Shown: positions 6,367 through 14,049 of the stretch, one piece after another | How positions within the stretch are numbered: the stretch's first letter is position 1 | Layout of the letters: the number at the start of each line of letters is the position of its first letter | From: JAQGMJ01 sp036271855 | GTDB lineage: Bacteria; Pseudomonadota; Gammaproteobacteria; Burkholderiales; JAEUOS01 | Assembly (NCBI GenBank): GCA_036271855.1 | Contig: DATAZV010000349.1 | Coordinates: 1-28,821 of the forward strand | Length of the DNA: 28,821 nucleotides | Direction of reading: 5' to 3' | Translations under genes and position numbers: made by a program | Notes under the pieces: model-generated | Databases searched by the model: none | Told to the model about the DNA's origin: nothing | Seen by the model: only the letters and a program-made list of their open reading frames with translations

Positions 6367-8025
6367 TCAGCGGCGCACCGCGATCCCTGCCTTCTCGCGG
6401 TCCCAGGCGCGCTCCAGGTTCGCTTCCATTGCCTGGCGCAACTGGTATTTCTCGATTTTCTGGTTCAGCGTGCGCGGGAATTCAGCGCGCAATTCGACAT
6501 AGCGCGGCACCATGAAATACGCCATGTTGTCGCGGCAGTATTCGACCAGTTCGGTTTCCGTGGCGCGCGCGTCGGGCTTGAGGATCAACGCCACCGCCAC
6601 CTCGTCCTCGCTGCCGCCCTCGGCGCGCACCGGAAAAACCGCCGACTCGGCCACCGCCGGATGCGCTTCGATGATGCGCTCGACCTCGAAAGCCGAGATG
6701 TTCTCGCCGCGGCGACGGATCGCGTCCTTCTTGCGGTCGACGAAGTAGAGATAGCCGTCGGCGTCGAAATAGCCGCGGTCGCCGGTGTGGAACCACAGGT
6801 TGCGATGCGCCTCCAGGGTGCGCTCCGGCATGTTGTAGTAACCGGAAGCGGCGCGCCAGGGCATGGTCGTGCGCGCGACGATCTCGCCGGTCCGGCCGTC
6901 TTCGAGCTCGAAGTCGTGCTCGTCGACGATGCGCACCTCGAAATTCAGCCGCGGCTTGCCGGCCGAGCCGAATTTTTCCGGCGGGTCGGCAGTGGTGTAG
7001 GCGGTGACCATGCCGTAATCCGACAGCGCATAGTTGCTGATGATGGAAAGGCCGAAGCGGCGCTCGAACTCGCGCCCGAAGCGCGGCACCGGCACGCAGC
7101 TGGCCATGCGCAAGTCGTTGTGCGTATCGTCGGGCGACGGCGGCTGGTTCCACAGGAAATTGAGCATGGAGCCCAGCAGATTGGTGATGGTGGCGCGGCA
7201 TTCGCGCACCTCGCGCCAGTAATTGCTCACCGAAAAACGCCGCGACAGCACCAGCGAGGCACCGCTGACCAGGGCGCCGAAGGTGGCCGCCTGCAGCGCG
7301 TTGAGGTGGAACAGCGGCAGGCAAGTGTAGACCACGTCATCCGCGCGGTAGCCGTAGTGCTCCGCATTGCTCAGGCCCACGCCCAGCGCCGCCGCATGGC
7401 AAAGCATGTTGCCCTTGGAGGGGCCGGTGGTGCCGGAGGTATAGGAAAGAAACGCAAGGTCGGAGCACTGCACCTCAACCCCGGGGTTGCGTTCGTCTGC
7501 GTTGGCCAGGTCGCGCGCATAGTCCCAGCAACGCCAGCCATGTGCGGCCGATGCCTCTCCGTCGTCCGTTTCGCCCACCACCACCAGATCGCGCAGCTTC
7601 AGGCCGGCCGGGTCAATCGCCTGCACCCGCTCCAGCAACGTGGCGTCGATGAGCAGCGCCGCCGCATCGGATTGTGCCAGGTAGTAATGCAGCAGCCTGC
7701 CCTTGGCGGCAGTATTCACCGGCACCGACACCGCGCCGATCTTGCCGAGCGCCAGCACCAGAAAAATGAACTCCGGGCTGTTTTCCATGATCAGCGCAAC
7801 GTGCGCGCCGCGGCCGATGCCCAGACTTAAAAGTCCGTTTGCCAGGCGGTTCGATATGCGCTCGATGTCGCCGTAGGTGTAGGAGCGCTGATCGCCGAGA
7901 TAGGTGAGGAACACCTTGTCCGGCTGGCGCGCGCACTGGCGTGCCAGCACCCGGCCGAGGGTCAGGTCCTGCGTGGCATAGCCGAAATCGGCCAGCAAGG
8001 CGCGTCCGGCGCCGGAGTGGCTCAT
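6367..8025 (-). CDS. AMP-forming acyl-CoA synthetase (CaiC/FadD-like ligase)
   Basis: Cytoplasmic ANL-superfamily enzyme that activates a carboxylic acid to its CoA thioester through an acyl-AMP. The 552 residues are typical. The phosphate-binding P-loop YTSGTTGPSKG is at 195-205. The aromatic/acid motif appears as ISNYALSDYG, the hinge region is WFHTGDRGYFDADGYLYFVD, and DAIRRRGENISAFEVE follows. Near the C-terminus NQKIEKYQLR carries the catalytic lysine (Lys523), with the usual TGK changed to NQK. The architecture resembles crotonobetaine/carnitine-CoA ligases, but the substrate cannot be read from sequence. The start ATG (8023-8025) is 9 bp after the stop of a Bug gene on the same strand, so the binding protein and ligase probably form one operon for uptake and activation of the same acid. 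Confidence 0.92.
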   Translation of the reverse strand: MSHSGAGRALLADFGYATQDLTLGRVLARQCARQPDKVFLTYLGDQRSYTYGDIERISNRLANGLLSLGIGRGAHVALIMENSPEFIFLVLALGKIGAVSVPVNTAAKGRLLHYYLAQSDAAALLIDATLLERVQAIDPAGLKLRDLVVVGETDDGEASAAHGWRCWDYARDLANADERNPGVEVQCSDLAFLSYTSGTTGPSKGNMLCHAAALGVGLSNAEHYGYRADDVVYTCLPLFHLNALQAATFGALVSGASLVLSRRFSVSNYWREVRECRATITNLLGSMLNFLWNQPPSPDDTHNDLRMASCVPVPRFGREFERRFGLSIISNYALSDYGMVTAYTTADPPEKFGSAGKPRLNFEVRIVDEHDFELEDGRTGEIVARTTMPWRAASGYYNMPERTLEAHRNLWFHTGDRGYFDADGYLYFVDRKKDAIRRRGENISAFEVERIIEAHPAVAESAVFPVRAEGGSEDEVAVALILKPDARATETELVEYCRDNMAYFMVPRYVELRAEFPRTLNQKIEKYQLRQAMEANLERAWDREKAGIAVRR

Positions 8026-8034
8026 GGTCGCGGC

Positions 8035-8997
8035 CTACTCCGTCTTGAAGCCAGTCAACTCGACCTGGCGCGCCACCCGCGCCAGGTCCGCGCGCAGCTT
8101 GGCCGCGAACTCGTCCGCTGTACCGGGCGTCACCTCGGTGCCCGGAATCGCCGCCGCGGCGGCCGGGTCCTTCATACCACCGATGATGGCGTCATTGAGT
8201 TTGTTCACCACATCAGGGGCCATGCCGGCGGGACCGAAGATGCCGAACCACTGGTCGAGATTGGGTTCGGTCAGCCCGACATCGGTAAGCGAAGGCACAT
8301 CTGGCACCGCGCGCCAGCGCCGCGGCAGGGTCACTAGCAGGCCACGCACCTGGCCTTGCTGGATTCGCGGTATCGCATCGTTGGCGGCGGCCAGATAAAA
8401 ATCCACTTCGCCCGCCAGCAGCGCGCGCAGGGCCGGCGCCGCGCCCGCATAAGGCACATGCACGACGTCCAGCCCGAGCGCCACCTTGAGCTGCTCGGAG
8501 GCGAAATTGGAAAGCGAGCCGATACCGGCCGAGGCATAGTTCATCTTGCCGGGGCGCTGGTGGGCGGCGGCGGCGACATCGGCGAGGGTCTTGTGCGGGC
8601 TTGAGCGCAGCACCAGCATGATCAGCGGCGAGGAAGTCAGCGGCGCAATCGGGGTGAAATCACGCAGGGGATCGTAGCTCAGGTTCTTTTTCGCCACCGG
8701 CGTCACCACCATCGGCCCGAGGGCACCGAACAACAACGTGTAGCCATCGGGGGATGCCCGCGCCACCGCGGCGGTGCCGGTCGTACCGGCGGCGCCGGGC
8801 CGGTTTTCAATCACTACGGGCACACCAACACGTTCGGAGAGCTTGTGCCCGACAAAGCGCGCGGCGATGTCCTGCGCCGCGCCGGCGGGAAAAGCAACCA
8901 CCAGCGTGATCGGGCGCGATGGATAGCCCTGCGCCTGCGCGCCGGAAGCAGCGATCAGCACGGCGAATAGCGCCGATAGGGCAGCGATGAGCCTCAA
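8035..8997 (-). CDS. Bug/TctC-family periplasmic substrate-binding protein (1 of 8)
   Basis: Exported solute-binding protein of the tripartite tricarboxylate transporter type; family members bind small carboxylates or amides in a closed periplasmic cleft. There are 320 residues, with a signal peptide ending near AQA (residue 22). Family motifs are YPSRPI (25-30), ENRPGA (64-69), PDGYT (83-87) and HVPYAG, where the usual Lys of HVPYKG is Ala. The start is TTG at 8995-8997, supported by a very strong GGAGGAG Shine-Dalgarno 6 nt upstream. It is the first gene of a two-gene unit with the acyl-CoA ligase and is divergent from the thiolase gene across a promoter region with two inverted repeats. 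The ligand is unknown. Confidence 0.92.
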   Translation of the reverse strand: MRLIAALSALFAVLIAASGAQAQGYPSRPITLVVAFPAGAAQDIAARFVGHKLSERVGVPVVIENRPGAAGTTGTAAVARASPDGYTLLFGALGPMVVTPVAKKNLSYDPLRDFTPIAPLTSSPLIMLVLRSSPHKTLADVAAAAHQRPGKMNYASAGIGSLSNFASEQLKVALGLDVVHVPYAGAAPALRALLAGEVDFYLAAANDAIPRIQQGQVRGLLVTLPRRWRAVPDVPSLTDVGLTEPNLDQWFGIFGPAGMAPDVVNKLNDAIIGGMKDPAAAAAIPGTEVTPGTADEFAAKLRADLARVARQVELTGFKTE

Positions 8998-9020
8998 GGT
9001 AGTCTCCTCCGGAAAACATC

Positions 9021-9055
9021 GGATGATTGCTTGTTTTCACATAGTATAATCATCC
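9021..9055. promoter_or_regulatory. Long inverted repeat overlapping a TATAAT box
   Basis: GGATGATT (9021-9028) and AATCATCC (9048-9055) are perfect 8-bp inverted arms separated by 19 bp. The second arm overlaps a perfect TATAAT at 9045-9050 that reads toward the thiolase gene; no good -35 is seen. A protein bound to both arms would block that promoter. The site lies between the divergent Bug-1 and thiolase genes. Confidence 0.5.
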
Positions 9056-9070
9056 ACGCAGCGTCATATA

Positions 9071-9091
9071 CGATTCATTTACGATAAATCG
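9071..9091. promoter_or_regulatory. Inverted repeat CGATT-N11-AATCG
   Basis: CGATT (9071-9075) and AATCG (9087-9091) are separated by 11 bp, the ATT-N11-AAT geometry common at LysR-type sites. A direct TACGAT repeat with 11-bp spacing (9069-9074, 9080-9085) overlaps it. It sits about 18 bp before the thiolase start. No LysR-type gene is visible in the window. Confidence 0.35.
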
Positions 9092-9109
9092 GCGCGACGG
9101 AACCGTCAA

Positions 9110-10291
9110 TTGAACTGGCTGCGTCAAAGAGACATCGCAATCATCGGCTATGCCGAGACCAAGCTGACGCGCCGCAGCGGCCGGTCGGTGCTGGAATTGG
9201 CCGGCGAGGTATTGCGCTCCCTCACCGAGCGCACCGGTATCGAGGCCGAGCGCATCGACGGCCTGGCCACTACCCAGGCCTGGTCCGAAGCAGGCAATCC
9301 CTTCTACACCAGTTCTCTCGCCGAAGGCCTGGGCCTGTCCCTCACGTGGTCGCAAGTCACCGACATCGGCGGCGCCTCGCCGGTCGGCAACGTCGCGCGG
9401 GCGGCGGCGGCGATCCGCGCCGGCATGTGCGAAATGGTGCTCTGCCTGAATGCCGACGCCGTCAGCACGCAGGACTTCGGCCGCCAGACCTGGTATCGCA
9501 CCGAGTTTCTCGAACCCGCCGGTTTTAGCGGGCCGCTGGTTGAATTCGCCATGCTGACCAATGCCTACGCGCACCGCTATGGCAGCCCCGATGCCGCGCT
9601 GGCCAAGCTGGCGGTGACCCAGCGCCAGGGCGCACTGAACAACGAACTCGCCTGCGAGGTGTTGCGCCGCCCCCTGAGCGAACAGGACTACCTCGATTCC
9701 AAGTTCGTCTCGCGCCCGCTGCGCCTGCTGGATTGCGTGATGCGCTGCGACGGCGCCAACGGCGTGCTGGTCACCTCGACCCGCCTGGCGCGCGAACTGG
9801 GCGCAAAAAAAATGGTGCACCCGATCGCCTATCGGGAACGGGTCAATTTCGACGCCCGGCAAACGGTGGAAGACATCACGCTGTCGGGCTTCAGCGAAGT
9901 CGGGCCGAAGGTACTGGCCGACGCCGGCATGCGCGCCCGCGATGTGCGCATGTTCCACCCCTATGACGATTTCCTTATCGTGATGCCGATGAAGCTCGAA
10001 CACATCGGCTTTTGCGGCCCCGGCGAGGGCGCGCATTTCATCCTCGAGCACGACATCGGCCCCACCGGCGACCTGCCGATCAACACGGGCGGCGGGCAGA
10101 TATCCGCCGGCCAGCCGGGATTGGCCGGGGGCGGCGTCAACCTGGTCGAAGCCGTGCGCCAGCTGTTCGGCGAAGCCGGTTCCCGGCAGGTGCCGGACGC
10201 ACGCAATGCGCTGGTCACCGGCATGGGCGGCGTGCAATACGTGCGCAACTGGGCCAATAGCTGCGCGATGATCCTGGAGCCCGGCGCATGA
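9110..10291 (+). CDS. Thiolase-like protein (SCP-x / acetyl-CoA acetyltransferase-like)
   Basis: A 393-residue thiolase-fold protein of the lipid-transfer/SCP-x group, which cleaves or condenses beta-ketoacyl-CoA or retro-aldol substrates and often works with a DUF35 partner. It begins RDIAIIGYAETKLTRRSGRS and has the C-terminal loop NTGGGQISAGQPG and a GMGG near the end. Where related proteins have HDCFT-type catalytic His motifs, this one reads FHPYDDF. The start is TTG at 9110, since no ATG or GTG lies in frame upstream and the N-terminus fits the family; the Shine-Dalgarno is weak. It overlaps the DUF35 gene by four bases (ATGA). The pair is divergent from the Bug-1/CoA-ligase unit and may act in the same pathway. 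Confidence 0.87.
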   Translation: MNWLRQRDIAIIGYAETKLTRRSGRSVLELAGEVLRSLTERTGIEAERIDGLATTQAWSEAGNPFYTSSLAEGLGLSLTWSQVTDIGGASPVGNVARAAAAIRAGMCEMVLCLNADAVSTQDFGRQTWYRTEFLEPAGFSGPLVEFAMLTNAYAHRYGSPDAALAKLAVTQRQGALNNELACEVLRRPLSEQDYLDSKFVSRPLRLLDCVMRCDGANGVLVTSTRLARELGAKKMVHPIAYRERVNFDARQTVEDITLSGFSEVGPKVLADAGMRARDVRMFHPYDDFLIVMPMKLEHIGFCGPGEGAHFILEHDIGPTGDLPINTGGGQISAGQPGLAGGGVNLVEAVRQLFGEAGSRQVPDARNALVTGMGGVQYVRNWANSCAMILEPGA

Positions 10292-10692
10292 ACACCCCAG
10301 CGCGCCCCGCGATCCGCATGACCGGCCTGAGCAAGCCCTTCTGGGACGGCGTGGCCGAGCAGCGCCTGCTGCTGCAATACGATCCGGTAGCCCGCCGCCA
10401 CCAGTTTTATCCGCGCCCCGTCAGTCTTTACGGCGCCATGCCGCTCGAATGGCGCGAGGCCTCCGGGTATGGCGAGCTGATCACCTTCACCGAATGCCGT
10501 TCCCCCGCGAAAGGCTTCGAGGGCCTGGGACCCTACCTGGTCGGCGTGGTGCACCTGGACGAGGGGGTCAAGTTCTTTACGCGCATCGTCAATGCGACCT
10601 TTGACACCATCACCATTGGCCAGCGCATGCACATCAACTGGGACCCGGAGGGCATCGACCAGCTGTGCCGCTTCGAGCCCGTCCGGGATTGA
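10288..10692 (+). CDS. DUF35 OB-fold protein lacking the zinc-ribbon cysteines
   Basis: A 134-residue partner of the preceding thiolase, starting within its stop codon (ATGA overlap at 10288-10291). DUF35 proteins carry an N-terminal helix and rubredoxin-like zinc ribbon followed by an OB fold, and often supply acyl-CoA to, or stabilise, thiolase-like partners. The segments KPFWDGVAEQRLLLQYDP, then FYPRPVS, then the OB-fold part GYGELITFTECRSP and PYLVGVVHLDEG are recognisable. The paired cysteines that normally flank the YPR segment are absent (QYDPVARRHQFYPRPVS), so no zinc ribbon should form. The 3' end is convergent with the CoA-transferase gene, only 9 bp away. Confidence 0.85.
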   Translation: MNTPARPAIRMTGLSKPFWDGVAEQRLLLQYDPVARRHQFYPRPVSLYGAMPLEWREASGYGELITFTECRSPAKGFEGLGPYLVGVVHLDEGVKFFTRIVNATFDTITIGQRMHINWDPEGIDQLCRFEPVRD

Positions 10693-10701
10693 ACTCCAGG
10701 T

Positions 10702-11928
10702 CTAAGGCGCCGAAGTAATCGCCCCGCTCTCCTGCAGCCGGTCGAGTTCGGCATCCGACAAGCCCAGCTCGCGCTTGAGCACCACGCGCGTGTCCTGCGC
10801 GTAGTCCGGCCCGGAACGGGTGATCTTGCCCGGCGTGTCCGACAACTTGGGGACGATGCCGTGCTGGGTGGTATGGCCCAGCGTCGGGTGCGGCACCTGC
10901 ACCAGCATTTCGCGCGCGGCGTAGTGCGGGTCTTTATAGATGTCGGCAATCGTGTTGACGCGCGACACCGGCACTTCGGCTTGCACCAGCAGGCGCACCA
11001 CTTCGTCAGCCGGCAGGGTGCGGGTCCATTCGCCGACCACGCCGTTGCACTCGTCGAGATTGGTGCCGCGCGCGCGGATCGAAGAAAAACGCGGGTCCTG
11101 CAGCAACTCCGGCTGGCCCATGACGTCGATCAGGCGCTTGAAGGTGGGGTCGCTGTTGGCGGCAATCAGCACCCAGGCGCCGTCGGAAGTCGGGTACAGG
11201 CTGTTGGGCGCCATGGTCGGCAGGTTAGGGCCGACGCGCATCGGAATGTAGTTCAGCTTTTCGTAGGCCGCGACATAGGCTTCCATTTGCGAGAAAGCGG
11301 TCTCATACAGCGCCACGTCCACCACCTGGCCGCGGCCGGTGCTATTGCGCGCCAGCAGGGCCATGGCGGTACCGAAGGCGGCGTAGGTGGCCGTCAGGTA
11401 ATCGGTGGTGGCCAGCGCCACGCGCGCCGGCGGGCGGTCCGGGTCGCCGGTCATGTGGCGCACCCCGGCCACGGCTTCGCAAATCGCCCCATAACCTGGG
11501 CGCAGCGCATAGGGGCCAGTCTGGCCGTAACCGCTGATGCGTACCATCACCAGGCGCGGATTGGTCTTGGACAATTCCTCATACCCAAGCCCCAGGCGCT
11601 CCAGCACGCCAGGGCGAAAATTCTCCACCAGCACGTCGGCGCGGTCAGCCAGGGCGCGCACCAGCTTTTTACCCTCCGGCGTCTTCATGTCGATGGCCAC
11701 CGCCTGCTTGTTGCGCAATAGCGTAGCGGCGTACAGCGAAGTGTCGCCGACATGCTTGCCCATGCTGCGCATGGAGTCGCCGCCCGGCGGCTCGACCTTG
11801 ATCACGGTGGCGCCGAAGTCGGCCAAGAGGCGCGCGCAGGCTGGGCCGGCGATCGTCGAGCACAGCTCGAGCACCAGCGCGCCCTTGAGCGGACCGAAGG
11901 CTTCGGGGGGGATAGGATTGGAGCTCAT
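10702..11928 (-). CDS. Class III (CaiB/BaiF) CoA-transferase
   Basis: Transfers CoA between acyl-CoA and a free acid through aspartyl-anhydride and thioester intermediates; members form interlocked dimers in the cytoplasm. There are 408 residues, typical of the family. Characteristic segments are PLKGALVLELCSTIAGPACA, LLADFGATVIKVEPPGGD (about 35-51) and VENFRPGVLERLGLGYE. The likely nucleophile is Asp176 in ALATTDYLTA. I chose ATG at 11926-11928 over the GTG three codons upstream because AGAGGTG lies at proper distance from the ATG. The upstream Bug gene ends 27 bp away on the same strand, so the two are likely co-transcribed. The acyl donor and acceptor are unknown. Confidence 0.93.
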   Translation of the reverse strand: MSSNPIPPEAFGPLKGALVLELCSTIAGPACARLLADFGATVIKVEPPGGDSMRSMGKHVGDTSLYAATLLRNKQAVAIDMKTPEGKKLVRALADRADVLVENFRPGVLERLGLGYEELSKTNPRLVMVRISGYGQTGPYALRPGYGAICEAVAGVRHMTGDPDRPPARVALATTDYLTATYAAFGTAMALLARNSTGRGQVVDVALYETAFSQMEAYVAAYEKLNYIPMRVGPNLPTMAPNSLYPTSDGAWVLIAANSDPTFKRLIDVMGQPELLQDPRFSSIRARGTNLDECNGVVGEWTRTLPADEVVRLLVQAEVPVSRVNTIADIYKDPHYAAREMLVQVPHPTLGHTTQHGIVPKLSDTPGKITRSGPDYAQDTRVVLKRELGLSDAELDRLQESGAITSAP

Positions 11929-11955
11929 GTCTTTCACCTCTCATTTACCGCTCAT

Positions 11956-12957
11956 TTACCTCTTGGCCAAACCCATTTCCTGCAGCAGGGTGCGCATCTG
12001 GACGTATTCCTCTTCGTAAAACTTCAGCGCCTCGGCGTGGCCAAGGAAATGCGGCCGGCTCTGGTTGAATTCGAGCTGGCGTTTCCACTCCTCGGTCGCC
12101 ACCACCTGCCGGTAAGCGCCTTCCCAGAATGCAATCTGCGCCGGCGTCATGCCCTTGGGGCCGACCACGCCGAGCGCCGACTGGAATACCGAGTCGATAC
12201 CCTGCTCCCTCCAGGTCGGCACGTTCGCCAGCGCGCCGCCCAGGCGCTCGCCCGAACTAACGGCAAGCAGCTTGATGCGCCCGGCCTGAAACAGGTTGAC
12301 CACGTTGGGGGTGGAAGCGGCGACCACATCCACATTGCCGCCTATCATCGCGGAGAGCGATTCGCCGGAGGAACGGAAGGCCACCACCGTGAGCTTGCTG
12401 ATGTCCACCCCGCCTGCCTTCAGCGCCTTGGCAATCGCCACGTGAATGTGGTTGCCGACACTGGCCGCCACCGCGATCGACAGGCTTTCCGGCTTTTTGC
12501 GAAATTGCGCCACCAGTTCCTGCACGTTCTTGTAGGGGGAATCGGGGCGCACGACGGTGGTGATCGTCTCGTCCAGCAACACGCACACCGGCGTCAGGTC
12601 GCGATGCGGCAGGATGTCGAGATTGCCGCCGATGTAGTTGGACAAATAGCCGTGGGTGTTGATCGACAGGGTGTTGCCGTCGCCCTCGCGCTGTTGCAGC
12701 GTATTGAAGGCGATTTTTCCGTTGCCGCCCGGCTTGTCGATGACGATGAAGGGCTGGCCGAGGATGCCGGTGGTATCGAAACCCTGCTTCATCATGCGCG
12801 CCACCGCGTCCAATGCGCCGCCGGGGCCGGCGGGAACGATGAACTCGACCGCCTTGGTCGGCTTCCAGCCCGGTGCCTGGGCACCGGCGCGCCCGCATAG
12901 CAGGCTTGCGCCGAAAGCGGACAAGCCCTGCACGAATTGGCGTTTACGGATATTCAT
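11956..12957 (-). CDS. Divergent Bug/TctC-family periplasmic binding protein (2 of 8)
   Basis: A 333-residue exported solute-binding protein, more distant from the other seven. The usual VDNRPGA motif is IDKPGG (73-78) and PDGYT is GDGNT (92-96). The export signal starts MNIRKRQFVQGL, with a Lys-Arg pair before Gln-Phe and a hydrophobic stretch to GAQA (near 27). This resembles a Tat signal with KR in place of RR, though Sec export is possible. Two adjacent ATGs exist (12958-12960 and 12955-12957); the second is preferred because AAAGGAG lies 5 nt from it and only 2 nt from the first. It precedes the CoA-transferase gene by 27 bp and follows the FCD GntR regulator by 59 bp on the same strand. 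The ligand is unknown. Confidence 0.88.
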   Translation of the reverse strand: MNIRKRQFVQGLSAFGASLLCGRAGAQAPGWKPTKAVEFIVPAGPGGALDAVARMMKQGFDTTGILGQPFIVIDKPGGNGKIAFNTLQQREGDGNTLSINTHGYLSNYIGGNLDILPHRDLTPVCVLLDETITTVVRPDSPYKNVQELVAQFRKKPESLSIAVAASVGNHIHVAIAKALKAGGVDISKLTVVAFRSSGESLSAMIGGNVDVVAASTPNVVNLFQAGRIKLLAVSSGERLGGALANVPTWREQGIDSVFQSALGVVGPKGMTPAQIAFWEGAYRQVVATEEWKRQLEFNQSRPHFLGHAEALKFYEEEYVQMRTLLQEMGLAKR

Positions 12958-13016
12958 CATGTCTCCTTTGTCGGCGCCTTCCGGGCTGCCCTTTGGTCCC
13001 TGTTTGTCTCTTTGCT

Positions 13017-13841
13017 TCAATTCGGCGTCTGCGCGCCTTTGCGCTTTTTTACGGTCACAATGCTCAGCAAATGCTCGGCGGCGGCGCCGTTTTCGGCAAT
13101 GCGCCGCGCCGCCACTTCTTCCGCGCCGTCGGGGTCGCCTGCCTTGATTGCGGCAAGCGTCGCCTTCCACAACTTGAGCGAACGCTTGCGCCGCTCCACC
13201 GGCTGCAGGCCGAGGCGCGAATAGCGAAAGGTTTGTAGCGACAGCGAGGTGAGGATATCGCGCAGGCGCTCGTTACCGCAGGCCGCCGCCGAATACAGGC
13301 TCAAGCGGAACACTGTCTGCGCGTATTCGTCGCCGCCGCGCTCGCTTTGCGCCAGGGCCTCCAGGCGTGCGGTGGCGGCCTCCAGCGCGGCGACATAGGC
13401 CGGCTCGCGTTGCTCGGCAAGCAGGCGCGCCACCAGGCGAAACAGGTTGGCGCGAATCTGGAAAATGTCGCGCACTTCGCGCGCCGAAAGCACGCTCACC
13501 TGCGCGCCGCGCCGCGCGTGCAAATGCACCAGGCCCTCACGCTGCAATATCTGGAAGGCGTCGCGGATCGGCCCGCGCGAGACGCCGAACTCGTCGGCGT
13601 AGTCCTGCTCGCGCAGCCAGGCGCCCGAAGGCAGTTCATCCGAGAGAATGCGATCGCCAACCTTCGAAGCGATCTGCTCCGTCAGCGTCCACGTCACCGG
13701 CAGCGGCGCGGCCAGCCAGCGAAAGGCGGCGAGATGGTCCGCGCCCTGGCCGAAGCCGAGCACATTGAGCGGCAGCGCATAGCTGACAGAAGCGGCTCCC
13801 GCCGCGCTACTCGATGGTGCCGACGGACTGGCCTTCTTCAA
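13017..13841 (-). CDS. GntR-family regulator, FCD subfamily
   Basis: DNA-binding regulator with an N-terminal winged helix and a C-terminal all-alpha FCD effector domain. The helix-turn-helix runs from about residue 54 (LTEQIASKVGDRIL, then LREQDYADEFGVSRGPIRDAF) to about 115. The FCD domain (about 120-262) has lost the usual metal-binding histidines: FH is FR, the EH-type site is LW in KLWKATLAAI, and the final H is replaced in RRIAENG. It may bind its effector without metal. The start is uncertain. A TTG at 13841 has AAGGAG 6 nt upstream but gives a 50-residue extension and overlaps the biotinyl gene by 35 bp; a GTG near 13697 would give a standard N-terminus but lacks a Shine-Dalgarno. It is coupled to the carboxylase genes, which it may control. 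Confidence 0.85.
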   Translation of the reverse strand: MKKASPSAPSSSAAGAASVSYALPLNVLGFGQGADHLAAFRWLAAPLPVTWTLTEQIASKVGDRILSDELPSGAWLREQDYADEFGVSRGPIRDAFQILQREGLVHLHARRGAQVSVLSAREVRDIFQIRANLFRLVARLLAEQREPAYVAALEAATARLEALAQSERGGDEYAQTVFRLSLYSAAACGNERLRDILTSLSLQTFRYSRLGLQPVERRKRSLKLWKATLAAIKAGDPDGAEEVAARRIAENGAAAEHLLSIVTVKKRKGAQTPN

Positions 13842-14022
13842 CCATGTCTCCTTCTTCGACGCTGATGGACTTCACCGTGCCGGCATGCGGCGCAGTGACG
13901 GGAATCTCCATTTTCATCGACTCGATGATGACAACGGTGTCGCCCTCGGCGACCGCGGTGCCGGGGGCGGCGATGATTTTCCAGACCCGGCCGGTCACTT
14001 CGGTCGGCAGCTTGGTGGCCAT
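13807..14022 (-). CDS. Free-standing biotinyl carrier domain
   Basis: A 71-residue biotin/lipoyl attachment domain. The modified lysine is Lys37 in ESMKMEIP, the classic biotinylation motif, and the second half (PHAGTVKSISVEEGDMVEEG) is the usual hammerhead repeat. It carries carboxybiotin between a biotin carboxylase and the carboxyltransferase encoded 27 bp upstream on the same strand. An AAGGAG Shine-Dalgarno precedes the ATG at 14020-14022. Such short BCCP proteins occur beside acyl-CoA carboxylases and urea or oxaloacetate systems. No biotin carboxylase gene is in this window, so that subunit must be supplied elsewhere. Confidence 0.93.
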   Translation of the reverse strand: MATKLPTEVTGRVWKIIAAPGTAVAEGDTVVIIESMKMEIPVTAPHAGTVKSISVEEGDMVEEGQSVGTIE

Positions 14023-14049
14023 GCAGTCTCCTTGTTCTCGTGTTTCGCG

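Noticed and set aside
9050..10237. Minus-strand ORF of 395 codons opposite the thiolase gene
   Set aside because: The thiolase on the plus strand has family motifs and an ATGA-coupled partner; the antisense frame has none.
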